From: Phycisphaerae bacterium
GTDB taxonomy: Bacteria > Planctomycetota > Phycisphaerae > UBA1845 > JAFGLZ01
Direction: 5' to 3'
Length of the DNA stretch: 64,000 bases
Assembly (NCBI GenBank): GCA_016927755.1
Contig: JAFGLZ010000132.1
Coordinates: 103,174 to 167,173 of the forward strand
Under the pieces are notes generated by a model that made no database searches, was not told where the DNA came from, and saw only the letters and a program-made list of their open reading frames with translations. Positions 33,226-45,000 of the stretch are shown here, one piece after another (position 1 is the first letter of the stretch; each line of letters begins with the position of its first letter). The position numbers and the translations under genes are program-made.

Positions 33226-34783
33226 TCGCCACATGTTGGCGATCGACTGGGACAGTGAATCGATCCGCATCATCCATGCGGTGGTCGGCCGGAAGGGGCC
33301 GGGCCGGATTCGGGGAGTCCTCGTGCCGATCACGGAAGGCGTCGACGTTGACGATCCCGAATCGTTGGGCCAGTTCATCGCACGCGCGCTCAAGCAGCGC
33401 AAGATCCGAACGCGTCGCGCCGTGGTGGCCATCCCCCGGGACCAGGCCGTCCTCCACATGCTCTCGCTGCCCAACGTCCCGCCGGAGGAGATGCCCTCGG
33501 TCGTCCACTTCCAAATCACCAAGGAGCTTCCGTTCGCCCTGGAAGAGGCCCGGATCGACTTCGCGACGTTCCCGGCTGAAGCCGAGTCCGAGACCGTCGA
33601 CGTGCTCGTCGCGGCCGTCCGCAACGACGTCCTCGAGCACCTCCAGTCGGTCTGCGTCAGCGCGGGTCTCGAGCTCGAGCGGGTCGGGCTTCGACCGTTC
33701 GCCAACACCGTCTCGCAGACCTTCGGGCGCGAGCAGGTCTCCACGGGCTGTCAACTGTTCGTGGACGTGGGCCCGGTGCTCACGGAGATCGACCTGATCC
33801 GCGGCGGGCACCTGGCGTTTTCTCGCGCGGCGTCGGTGAGCGTTCCGATCATGCCGACGGTCCGGGTCAAGGCCGCCTTGGAGGACCCCTCCGGCCCGGT
33901 GACCATCGCCCCCACCGAGCAGGAGCAGGAAGAGGCGGTCGCGAACCTGATCGTCGAGGTGAACCGGACCATCGAGGCCTACCGCGTCAGCGCGCCTGGA
34001 GCCGAGATCGACTCGATCGTCGTCGGCGGCTCCTGCGGGATCGAGGAGCGGTTTTGTCGCGAGGTGGCCGACCGCTTCGGCGCGCCGGCAACGCTGTACA
34101 ACCCGGGCCAGACGCTCCTGATGCTCCGCGATCGCGGCGAGGAATTGACCGCCTTCAGCGCGCCGCTCGGGTTGGCGGTCGGGCATGGCACCGAAGGGAC
34201 GCTCCACTTCGACTTCCTTCACCCGAAGGAGCCGGTTGACCTCTCGAAGGTCAAGGCGCGGAAGGTTCCCGTCATCGGCGCGACGGTCGTGGTGTTCATC
34301 CTGGCCATCGTCGTCCTGCGGCAGCAGCTCCCGAAAGCGACGGAGGCCAAGGTCAAGGATCTCCAGAGGAAGGTCGACGTGCTCAAGAAGAAGGCCAAGG
34401 AGGTCGAGCAGTTCGAGCAGCAGGTGGCCCGCGCCGAAGAGTGGGAAAAGCAGGAATGGGTTTGGCTGGACGACTTGGCCAAGATTACGGACCTGTTTCC
34501 GCCGACGACCGATGCCTACACGACGAAGCTGATCGCCAAGGTGGACGGGACGATCGCCCTGTCGGTTCGGGCCAAGAAAATGTCCGAGCTCGAGCCGCTC
34601 AGGGAACGGCTCGAGAGGGTGGGTCCGTTCAACGCGACGCTCGGCACGACGAAAGAGGTCACCGACCCGCGCGGGTTCCAGGCGGAAGGGGAGTTCATCC
34701 TGACGCCGAAGACCGCCCAGGCCGAGGCGACGCCCAAGACGTCGAAGACGAGCAAGAGCAGCAGTAAGAGCAAGACGCGCTAG
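33200..34783 (+). CDS. GspL/PilM-like cytoplasmic-membrane assembly protein
   Basis: 527 residues from GTG 33200, after GAGGAAG; ATG 33233 is an alternative. Residues about 12-340 form an actin-like PilM fold (MLAIDWDSESIRIIHAV, FQITKELPF, DSIVVGGSCG). A single membrane span (VPVIGATVVVFILAIVVL) is near 355-372, followed by a Lys/Glu-rich coiled coil and a PilN-like ferredoxin fold. This PilM plus PilN layout is that of GspL, which links GspE to the membrane platform. The gene overlaps gspK. The tail is a Lys/Ser/Thr-rich stretch. Confidence 0.82.
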   Translation: MRLPRPLADRHMLAIDWDSESIRIIHAVVGRKGPGRIRGVLVPITEGVDVDDPESLGQFIARALKQRKIRTRRAVVAIPRDQAVLHMLSLPNVPPEEMPSVVHFQITKELPFALEEARIDFATFPAEAESETVDVLVAAVRNDVLEHLQSVCVSAGLELERVGLRPFANTVSQTFGREQVSTGCQLFVDVGPVLTEIDLIRGGHLAFSRAASVSVPIMPTVRVKAALEDPSGPVTIAPTEQEQEEAVANLIVEVNRTIEAYRVSAPGAEIDSIVVGGSCGIEERFCREVADRFGAPATLYNPGQTLLMLRDRGEELTAFSAPLGLAVGHGTEGTLHFDFLHPKEPVDLSKVKARKVPVIGATVVVFILAIVVLRQQLPKATEAKVKDLQRKVDVLKKKAKEVEQFEQQVARAEEWEKQEWVWLDDLAKITDLFPPTTDAYTTKLIAKVDGTIALSVRAKKMSELEPLRERLERVGPFNATLGTTKEVTDPRGFQAEGEFILTPKTAQAEATPKTSKTSKSSSKSKTR

Positions 34784-34846
34784 GCGGGGCCGATCGAGGC
34801 CCCGGCACTCGGCGCCGGGTCAGTGTCGAAAGTTGGGTTGCTTGCC

Positions 34847-35899
34847 ATGGAAAAGCGACAGAAGATCCTGATTGCGGCCGTGGCCGTCCTGGGCGTGGTC
34901 GGCGTGGCGACCAAGGGCAGGACCTGGTTCTTCGCCCGCATGGACAAGCTCGATAACGACCTGAGAAAGGCCAAGGATGACTACAAGAAGTACAGCGCCA
35001 AGGTGGACATGAAGGGCCAGCTCGAAGAGCGCTATCGCACGCTGGCGAGCAAGACCTTCGCCGAGGGCAACACGGTCGACGATCGCGTGGAGGACGCCGG
35101 CAAGAACCTCAAGGCACTCCTGCTGGAAGTCGCCCAGAAGAGCAAGATCGGCAGGCCGACGATCAACAAGGCCCTGGATCAGACGACAGGGCGGCGAAGC
35201 GGCGCGCGTCTCAGCGTCGTGAAGGTCAACGTCAGCGGCCAGGGCGCGGCCAAGGACATCATCACGTTCCTCGGCGAGTTCTACAAGCTGCCTTACCTGG
35301 TGCGGATCCGGCAACTGTCGCTGACCCCGCACTACACGCGGACGGGCGAGGCGCAGTTGAAGATGGGGGCCGACATCGAGGCGCTCGTCTTGCCGGACGG
35401 TCCGGCCGCGAGGGTGGCCAAGATCGACGAGAAACCACGGCCCGAGGCCAATCGGCTGGAGCGCAAGAGCATCGAAGCCTACGCCATGATCTGGGAGAAG
35501 AACCCCTTCCAGCCGATCGTGCCGCCCCCACCGGACCCGAAGAAACCCGACGGCAAGATGGACAGGCCCACGCGCCGCGGAGCCAAACCCCGCGGCGAAA
35601 TCCTGGTCGTCGGCGTGACCCGCTACCCCTGGCAGGATCCCAAGACCGGGCAGGAGTATCTCGTGCAGGAGGTGTTGACGCGAAACACGGCCGACAAGGC
35701 CAAGCAACTCCACCGCGTGGGTGACTCGCTCGGTGAAGGCAGTGTGGTTTACGTGGACTCTTACGGCGCGGTCGTACGCAAGCCCAATAAGGAATACTAC
35801 TTCTATCCTTTGGGAAAAGCCCTCAAGGACGGGGAGCGGCTCGACCCCCAATCGCACCCGGAGCAGTACCGGGCGGTACAACAGTTAGACAATAAGTAG
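34847..35899 (+). CDS. GspM/PilO-like membrane protein with GspC/PilP-like C-terminal part
   Basis: 350 residues from ATG 34847; GTG 34823 is a possible longer start. A short cytoplasmic start and one membrane span (ILIAAVAVLGVVGVA) are followed by a coiled coil (ARMDKLDNDLRKAKDDYKK). The middle (about 90-190) looks PilO/GspM-like. A proline-rich linker then leads to a C-terminal part with EILVVGVTRYPWQDP and VYVDSYGAVVRKPNKEYYF, suggesting a GspC/PilP homology-region fold that would touch the secretin N0 domain. The role is inferred from position between gspL and the giant N-domain gene. Confidence 0.6.
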   Translation: MEKRQKILIAAVAVLGVVGVATKGRTWFFARMDKLDNDLRKAKDDYKKYSAKVDMKGQLEERYRTLASKTFAEGNTVDDRVEDAGKNLKALLLEVAQKSKIGRPTINKALDQTTGRRSGARLSVVKVNVSGQGAAKDIITFLGEFYKLPYLVRIRQLSLTPHYTRTGEAQLKMGADIEALVLPDGPAARVAKIDEKPRPEANRLERKSIEAYAMIWEKNPFQPIVPPPPDPKKPDGKMDRPTRRGAKPRGEILVVGVTRYPWQDPKTGQEYLVQEVLTRNTADKAKQLHRVGDSLGEGSVVYVDSYGAVVRKPNKEYYFYPLGKALKDGERLDPQSHPEQYRAVQQLDNK

Positions 35900-36030
35900 G
35901 GTTGGCGCCACAGCAGGCGCCGGGATCTCTCGGCAAGGACGTCCGAATCCCGACCCAAGGAAGTCGCCGAAACCGCGGCACACGGGTACGGCCATCGGCC
36001 CCGCCCGCAAGACCGTGGAGGGATGTTGTT

Positions 36031-39000
36031 ATGACGATGCGTAAGACAAGACGGTTTCGTTCCGACGTGATGTCGGGGGCCTCCGCGATGGCGGCGGTGC
36101 TGCTCTGTGCGGGGTTGGCCTTGGCCGAACCGGCCAACAAGCCGGCCCAGCCGACGACCTCGCCGGTGAAGGTGGCCGCCGCCGCGCCAGCCAGGCCCGC
36201 TCCAGGGGCCAAGCCGACGATGCCCAAGCCGGTCACGAGCGCACCCGTCCCGGCGCAACCCGCCGAGAACTTCAAGCGCCCCAATACCGTCTCCGAGGCG
36301 GAGCTCGCCGAGATCGCGCGTCGCGCAAGGGCCTCCACGCAGCATGGCGGTCAAGCAACGACGGCCCCGGTCACCCCGCCGCGGCCGACACCCATCGCCA
36401 AGCAGCCGCCCAAACCGTCGCCGGCGCCCCCGACCCCACCGCCGCCGGCTCCCGTCGCCGCCGCGGCCAAACCCGAAACCCCATCGGCCGAGGAGCGAAG
36501 GAACCGGTTCCGCGAGCGGCTTCGCGAGGCCCGCGAGCGAGCCAAGGAAGGCAAGGCCTCCGCCGACACGCCTCAACAGACCGCCGAAGCCCAGCCGGCG
36601 GCCCCAAAGGTGGCGACCCCGGTGTCCCAGCCGGTCCTCCCGCCGCCCACGCCGAAACTGCCGGCCGAGCAGCGAAAGTACCTCCTCAGCTTCCACAAGG
36701 CCGAATGGGACGAGATCCTCAATACCTTCTGCCGGTGGAGCGACCTGACCTTCATGGGGACCTCATACCCCCGTGCGCCCGTCGGCGGCATCACCTACCT
36801 CAACCCCCGCGAGCTGACCTACCACGAGGCGATGCATGAGCTGAACATGCTGCTCATGGAGGGCGGCTATTGGATGATGAAGGAGAAGAACCACCTGACG
36901 CTCCGCCGCCTTTCCGACTGGCCGCGGTACATCCCGCCGGAGAATCGCTTCGAGGACGTCAAATCCTTCGAGAAAGCCAAGCTCGACGATGATGACTGGG
37001 CCATGGTCTTCCACACCCCGGACAGCCCGGCCGTGGGCGATTTGATCATCAACATCCAGCAGACGATGCCCGACAACGTCCTTCGCGTCGGGCCCGTGGG
37101 CGAGACCCGCCGGCTCAAGATCACCGGCATCGTCTACTACATCAAGCAGTTCCTGCGGTTCGCCGACAGCCCGATGTTCCAGCCCGACGAGTCGGACAAG
37201 GTCAAGCTCCGCACCATCAAGTTCTACAAGATCGAGAAGGCCGACGCCGCCTCGGTCCAGCGCGTCTTGCAGTCGATCGTCCTGCCCGAGCGACGGGGTC
37301 GCATCGGCACGACGGTGGACGAGGCCGACCGGGTCGACATGGTCCTCGACCAGATGAGCAACACGATCATCGTCAAGGCCAAGCAGGAGTATCACGACGA
37401 CATCGCCAACATGATCCAGCGGATCGAGGCCTCCGAGTTGGTGGGCGACGCCAAGGCCACCTTCATCAAGCTCGAGCATGCCCGGGCCGAGGACCTGGCC
37501 AACATCCTCAACCCGATCCTCACGCAGCAGGCCTCGATGAAGCCGAGCTACGACCGGCAGCGGGCCCAGCGCGAACGCGTCTTCCTCCAGGCCGAGCCCG
37601 CCAGCAACAGCCTGATCGTGCTGGCCACGAAGGAGGGGCTCGAAAAGGTCCAGGAACTCCTCAAGCAACTCGATGTCGAGACGCCCGAGGGTCAGTACAA
37701 GCGGATCGAGTTGAAGAACGCCAAGGCCGACCAGATCTACTCCGTCGTCAACACGCTGGTCCAGTCGCGGCAGATGAGCCGCGGTCGGCGGATGACGCCC
37801 GGGCAGCAGCTCCAGGTCATCCCCGATCCGACGGGCAACGCCCTCTACGTCGTCGGCAACCCGAAGGACATGGAGTACGTCGAGAAGCTGGTCGCCGAGC
37901 TCGACAAGGAGGACGTCGAGCGGACCAAGGCCCACATCGTCAAGCTCAAGAAGGCCCGCCCGAGCACGGTGGCCCAGGGCCTCCAGGCGATCTTCGGCGC
38001 CGAGGGCGGCGGGCGCATCCGCCGTGGCTCCCCGCTCGGCTCGTTCCGCGTCATACCGGACGAGCAAAGCTCCGTGCTGGTCGTGATCTGTCTCGAGAAG
38101 GACTGGAAAGAGGTCGAGCCGCAGATCAAGGAGTTCGACGAGCAGGCCGTCAGCATGGACCCGGTCATGCGGACCCTCGAAATCAAGAACGGCGACGCCG
38201 AGGAGATCGCTAACACGCTGAACAACGCGCTTCGCGGCCGCATCGGTCGCGCGTCCGTCGTCATCGGCGCCGATCGCAAGAACAACATGCTCTTCGTCAC
38301 GACGCTCGAGCCGGCGTTCCAGGAGATCGAGTCGCTGGTCCAGAAGCTCGACGTGCCCGGCAAGGAGGGCAAGCTCGAGGTCATCCCGCTCGAGAATGCC
38401 GCCGCGGTTGACGTCGCCAATCTGCTGACGCAGATGTTCCAGGTGCAGCGCCGCGGCGGGCGGTTCGGCGGCGGCGGGATCGAGGCCACGATCATTCCTG
38501 ACCCGATCGCCAACGCCCTCGTGGTCCGCGCGACCAAGACCGACCTGGAGGAGGTCGAGGTCCAGGCCCGCCGCATCGACGACGCCGCCAAGGGCGAGGG
38601 CCACAAGCCGACCATCATCACGCTCGAGTACGCCGATCCGGTCCAGACGGCCAGCCTGTGCGAAACGATGTTCGTCGGACGGACGTCCCGCCGCGGCGCC
38701 GAGCAGCGAACGTACTTCGTGCCGATGCGGACGGGTCTGGTCGTCCGCGCGCCCGCCCAGCAGATGGAAGAGATCAAGGCCTTCATCAAGAGCATCGACT
38801 CGCCCGAGAGCGAGAACGTCGAGATCAAGACCGTCCAGCTCCCCGGGCAGGACGTCGAGCAGATCGCAAGCATCCTGACCAGGATGTTCAGCGGCGAGCA
38901 GCGTCGCGGCCGGGCGAGCGGCTCGATGAGCTTCATGCCCAACCCCAGCGCCGACATGATCGTCATCGTCGCCCCGAAGAAGCGCTTCGAGGAGATCGAC

Positions 39001-42000
39001 AAGGTCATCAAGCAGTACACCGAGGGCGTCAAGGTCACCCAGGCCACGATGAAGATGTTCGAGCTGCAGAACGCGCGCGTGGACGAGGTGGCCGAGCTGC
39101 TCACGCAGATGTTGGGCGCCAAGCTCAGCCGCGGTAAGCGGGGCGGGCTGTCTCGCGACGTCCAGATCCTGCGGGAGCCCCGACGGAACAAGCTGATCGT
39201 CTTCGCGCCTGAGGACGTCCTCAAGCAGGCCGAGGACATGATCAAGCAGCTCGACGTCCCCCTGGGCGACGAGGCCGCCGGCGTCAAGTGGATCGCGCTG
39301 GAGAACACCGACGCCGGCTACATCGCCTCGACCCTGCAGCAGATGTGGAGCCAGAAGCAGCGCCGCGACCGTCCCAAGTTCCGCGATCTCCCGGTCCAGA
39401 TCTGGCCGGAGGCGATCACGAACTCCGTGCTCGTCAGCGCCCCGCCCGACGAGTTCAAGGAGATCCAGGAGCTCGCCAAGAAGCTCGACGCCGAGGCCAA
39501 GATCGCCACCACGCGCCCGGTGATCATCCCGCTGCAGTACCAGGAGCCGAGCTACGTCATCAGCATGTGCGAGCAGATGTTCCTCCCGCGGACCGCCGAC
39601 GGGCGGGGTCGGCGCAGCCAGTCGACCGTGGAGAGCATTGCCTTCATCGCCATGCGCGACGGCATCATGGTCCGCGCGCCCCAGTCCCGGATGAAGGAGA
39701 TCGAGGCCTTCATCAAGCTGCTCGACGATCCGGGTGAGGCCAAGCTCACGGTCAAGCGGTACGCGCTCAAGGGGATGGACGTCAACCTGCTGCACACCAC
39801 GCTGAACGAGGTCTTCGCCAAGATGAAGCTCCAGCGCGATGAGACCCGCCCGAGCTTCGCCGTCGACGCCCCCAACGAAACGGTCACGGTGACGTGCTGG
39901 ACGTCTCGCCTGCCCGACATCGACAAGATCGTCGAGGACTTCAAGAAGGCCGAGGGCCAAAAGGAGCCCGTTGTCCAGGAGATGATCGAGGTCAAGTTCA
40001 CCCGGGCCTCATACGCCGCCTCGACGTTGGACGGACTGCTCCGCAAACACCTCGGTGATCGGGCCGCCCGGCTCGGAGCCAGGCTCAGCGTGTCGTACGA
40101 GGATCGGCAGAACAAAGTCGTCCTCGTTGCTCCGCCCGACGTGATGGCCGATGCCAAGAGGATCCTTGCCGAGATCGACGTAAGGCTGCCCGGCGCCACG
40201 ACGCAGGACAGCATCCGGGACCTCCAGGTCGTCCAGTGGATTCCCATGGAGAACATCGACGCGTCGTCCGCCGCGAGCACCATCAATCAGATCTGGGAGG
40301 CTTCGCAACCGCAGCAGCGCGCCGCGGAGAACCGTCCGCCGATCCGGATCTGGCCGGAGCCGATCACCAATACGGTCCTGGTGGCTGGGGCCTACGGCAA
40401 GGACTTCGAGGTCATCCAGGGCATCGCCAAGGACATCGACCAGAAGGCCATCGAGAATCCCAACGCCCCCGTGCTGATCAAGCTCGAGTACGTCACCCCG
40501 AGCGAGGTCACCAGCATGGTGAGCGCGCTGTTCATTCCGCCCGGTCGGCGCGTCCAGCGCGACGTGGCCATCACCGCCGTCAGCGGCGGCGTCATCGTTC
40601 GCGCCGCCAAGATCAAGCTGAAGGAGATCCAGGACTTCATCGCCGCCTACGACAAGCCCGAGGCCACGGGCATGAAGATCAAGACGTTCTACCTGCCCAA
40701 GACGAACGTCAGCGAGGTCGCCAGCACCCTCAACACGATCTTCGGTTACAAGCAGCGCCGGCATAACGAGCCGGGCTGGAGCTTCATCCCCAACACCAGC
40801 TCCGAGATGCTCATGGTCCTGGCGCCCGAGAAGCGGATGAAGGAAATCGAGGACGTCATCAAGGAGTACGAGTCCAACGTCCAGAAGGCCGAGTCCAAGA
40901 TGCAGATGTTCGAGATCAAGCACACGCGGGCCAACTACGTGGTTGGCGTGCTCAACGAGCTGCTTCGCGAGAAGCTCCGCCGGACCCGCGGCCGGCAGGC
41001 CGTCGAGCAGCTCCAGATCTCCTACGAGTCGCGCCAGAACAAGGTCGTCGTCTTCGCCCCCGAGGACGTCATGAAGCAGGTCGAGGAGATGATCAAGCAG
41101 ATCGACGTCGAGCTGCCCGACGACGCCGAGGCCATCAAGTGGATCCAGATCGAGTTCGCCGACGCCGCCGAGGTGGCCTCGACGCTGAGCACCTTCTTCC
41201 AGCAGAAGAAGGGCTACAAACAGCGCGCGGACAGCTACTCGATCCAGGAGGTCCGCATCTGGCCGGAGATGGTCACCAACAGCGTCCTCGTCAGCGCGCC
41301 CAAAAAGGAGTTCGACGAGATCGCCAAGCTCGCCAAGGAGATCGACGACGAGTACGCCACCAAGGGGCTCGAGCGCGTCAAGATCACCCCGAAGTACGTC
41401 TCCGTCGGTCAGATCCAGAACATGATCCAGCAGCTCTTCTACGCCCGGACCCGCCGTCGTGACGTCCGCGCGCAGAAAGAGCAGGTCCGCATCATCCCGG
41501 CCGGGGCCTACAGCTTCTTCCTCGAGGCCCCCAAGGACCGTATCGCCGAAGTCAAGAAGATGATCGAGGAGATGGACACCGAGGGCGAGAACGCCCCCAT
41601 CATCAAGACGTATAAGATGGGCGACGTCGACGTCCGCCGCCTCGCTCAGGCCCTGAGCCAGACCACCGGCGGCATCGGCTCGTACATCCCCGACGCCCGC
41701 CGCGGCGCCCTGATCGTCAGCGCGCCCGCTCACCAGTTCGACCGCATCGAAAAGGCCATGGAGCAGCTCAAGGCCGACGTCAAGGAGGAAGAGGCCCAAT
41801 TCGAGGTCCTCTCCCTCAAGCACGCCCGTCCGAGCGAGGCGTACAGCCGTCTGAGTCAGCTCGTCAGCATGCAGCTCGGGCGGAGGCGGAGTCGAAGCGA
41901 CCGGGAACTCCTCCTGTCGATGTACCCGGACGACGCCAACAACCGTCTCTACGTCTATGCCGGCATGGAGGAGATGCTCCTGGTCAAGAAGATGCTCGAG

Positions 42001-45000
42001 CAGCTCGACGTGCCGGGCCTCGTCGCCGAAGCCGTGCTGCACACGCTCCCCCTGAAGCTCACCGACTGCGAGTACATGGCCAGCAAGATCATGCAGGTCT
42101 TCACGGCCGAGGAGATCAAACGGCGCCGGGCCGTCAAGGGCCTCGCCTCGCAGGACACGGTGCCCATCCGAGTGGTGCCCGAGCCGACGACGAACACGCT
42201 GATGATCACCTGCGCCGAGGAGGACTTCAAGGAGATCGAGCTGTTCGTGGCCAAACTCGAGGACGCCTACGTCGAGAAGGAAAGGGCCCTCGAGCTCTTC
42301 ACGCCCAAGTACGTCAGCCAGGGTCAGCTCATGGCCACGATCAACACCATCTACAACCCGCCGCGCCGCCCCGGTGAGCGCTACCAGCGATACAGCGACA
42401 TCCGCGCGATCCCCGCCAGCGGCAGCAGCTTCTACCTGGAAGCGCCCAAGGACAAGATGGTCGAACTCAAGAAGCTCATCACCGACCTCGATGTCGAGGA
42501 CAAAAACCGCCCCCTCGTCCGCACCTACAAGCTCAAGGACGTCGACGTCCGACAGCTCACCCGGCTGCTCCAGACGACGATGCAGGGCAAGGGCACCTAC
42601 ATGGCCGACCCGCAGATGGGAATGGTCATCGTCAGCGCCCCCGAATACCAGTACAAGCAGATCGAGGAGATGATGACCAAGCTGCAGACGGAGATCGAGG
42701 AGACCCGCCAGCAGTTCGAGATCATCGAGCTCAAGAACGCCCGACCCAGCGCCGTCTACGGCACGCTCAGCCAGCTCGTCAGCATGCAAATGAGCCAGCG
42801 CCGCAGCCGCCGCGACCAGGGGCTGCAACTCTCGGTGATCCCCGACGACAGCAACGGCCGCCTCTTCGTCTACGCCGCCAAGGAAGAGATGGATCTGGTC
42901 AAGAAGATGCTCGAGAAGCTCGACGTCCCGGGAATGATCAAGGAGGCCAAGCTCTTCACGATCGAGCTCGACCGCATCGACTGCAATTACATGGCGGGTA
43001 AGATCCAGCAGGTCTTTACGCCGGAAGAGCTCAAGCGGCGTCGCGTCCAGAGCGGCGGCTCGGCACAGGACCTCATCCCCATCCGCGTCGTGCCGGAGGA
43101 CATGACCAACACGCTGCTCATCACCTGCGCCGAGACCGACTTCGCGGACATCCGGAAGTTCGTGATGGAGCGCGAGGCGGCCTACGTCGCCAAGGAGAAG
43201 GAACGCAAGCTCATCACCCCGAAGTTCGCCAGCCAGGGCCAGCTCATGGCCGCGATCACCGCGATCTACGAACCCCCGCATCGACGGGGGATTCGCCAGA
43301 AAGACGTCCCGGACATCCGCGCCCTGCCGGCCACCGGCAGTAGCTTCTACCTCGAAGCGCCCAAGGACAAGATGCCCGATCTGCTCAAGCTGGTCGAGGA
43401 GTTGGACGTCGAGGACAAGAACCAGCCCATCGTCCGGACCTACCGCGTCGGCGACGTCAACGTCTCGCAGCTTGCCCGCCTGCTCAGCCAGACCATGGCG
43501 GGCAAGGGGACGTTCATCCCCGATCCCCAGATGGGCTTGCTCATCGTCAGCGCGCCGGAGTTCCGGTTCGCCAAGATCGAAGAGACGATGAATAAGCTGA
43601 AGGAGAACGTCGCCGCCACGCGCCAGCAGTTCAAGGTCTTCCCGCTGAAGTTCGCAAAGGCCGCCAACATCTACGGGCAGCTCTCGCAGCTCGTCTCGAC
43701 GCGGATCAGCAGTCGTCGCGGCAGCGTCGACCTGAGCATCATGCCCGACACCGTCCTGAACCGCCTGTTCGTTTACGCCGGCGACGATGAGATGAAGCTC
43801 GTCGAGACGATGCTGGGCGAGCTGGACATCGAGGGCGTCGAGCCCGAGCAGCAGGTCTACTCCGTCGAGCTCAAGAACGCCGACTGCAACTGGGCCGCGT
43901 CGATGGTCCAGCAGATGTTCGACACGCGCGAGCTCGAGCGGCGTCGCCGCGGCAGGGCAAGCGCCGTCGTCGCGCCGCTCCGCGTCATGGCCGACCAGAT
44001 GAGCAACCGTCTGCTGATCTGGGCCTCCCCGACCGACTACAAGGATGTCGAGAAGTTCGTCATGGACATCGACGAGCGGGCCAAGGACACCAAGCCTGAG
44101 CGGCGGATCATCGAGCCCAAGTTCATCCGCGCCACCGAACTGTACAGCATGGTCCAGACGCTGTTCCTGAGCCAGCGAACCAAGACCGGCCAACGCCAGC
44201 GCTTCATCGAGACCTTCATGGTCATGAGCGGGGCCGACATCATCCTCAACGGCCCGAAGGACCGCCTCGACGAGATCGAGCAGTTCGTCAAGACCGTCGA
44301 TACCGAGGATCGCGCCAAGCTCGAGATCAAGACGTACGAGCTGCCCGAGGTCGACCTCAACTCGCTCATCTCCACCCTCAACCAGCTCTTCGCCGAGGAC
44401 GCCCGCCGGCAGCGCGGCAACGTCCTGTTCATCCCCGACACGCAGAACAACGAGCTGATGGTCTCGGCCCCGAAGTCGCTCATGAAGGACATCGACGAGA
44501 TCATCGTCCAGCGCCAGAAGGGCGCCGCCAAGCGGACCCGCACCCTCACCATCGTCGAGATCCAGCACGCCGACGCGAGCTACCTGGCCGGCATGCTCCA
44601 GCCCCTGATCGTCGAGCGCACGCGGAGCCGGCGCGGACGCTACGTCCAGCCCGAGGTGACCATCACCCCCGAGTCGAGGACCAACCGCCTGCTCATCATG
44701 GCCGCCGACGCCGAAACCAAGATCGCCATGGAGCTGATCAAGGAGCTCGATACCGAGGCGATGGGCCTCAAGGGCCAGGTCCGAACGATCGAGCTGAACA
44801 AGGCCGACGTCAGCTACGTCGCCAGCACCCTCCAGGCGATGTTCAGCGGGCGGCAACAGCTCCGCAAGGCCAAGAGCTACACCGCCACGCCGGTGTACAT
44901 CGTGCCGGAAATCATGACCAACCGGATCTTCGTCGCCGCCAGCGAGGCGGACTTCAAGGACATCGAGAAGCTCGCCAAGGAGATGGACGAGGCCGCCGAG

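Noticed and set aside
24823..35899. A type IV pilus operon instead of type II secretion
   Set aside because: No PilT, PilV/W or PilY-like gene is present, and gspG and gspK features with a secretin at the operon end fit type II secretion better; the PilM-like part of GspL is normal for both.
40009..44856. A 1615-codon open frame on the minus strand opposite the giant gene, and others such as 36763-39960 (1065 codons)
   Set aside because: They mirror the repeat-rich coding strand in GC-rich DNA. Their translations are low-complexity Asp/Leu/Arg-rich, with no ribosome site or family match, while the plus strand shows clear repeated domains.
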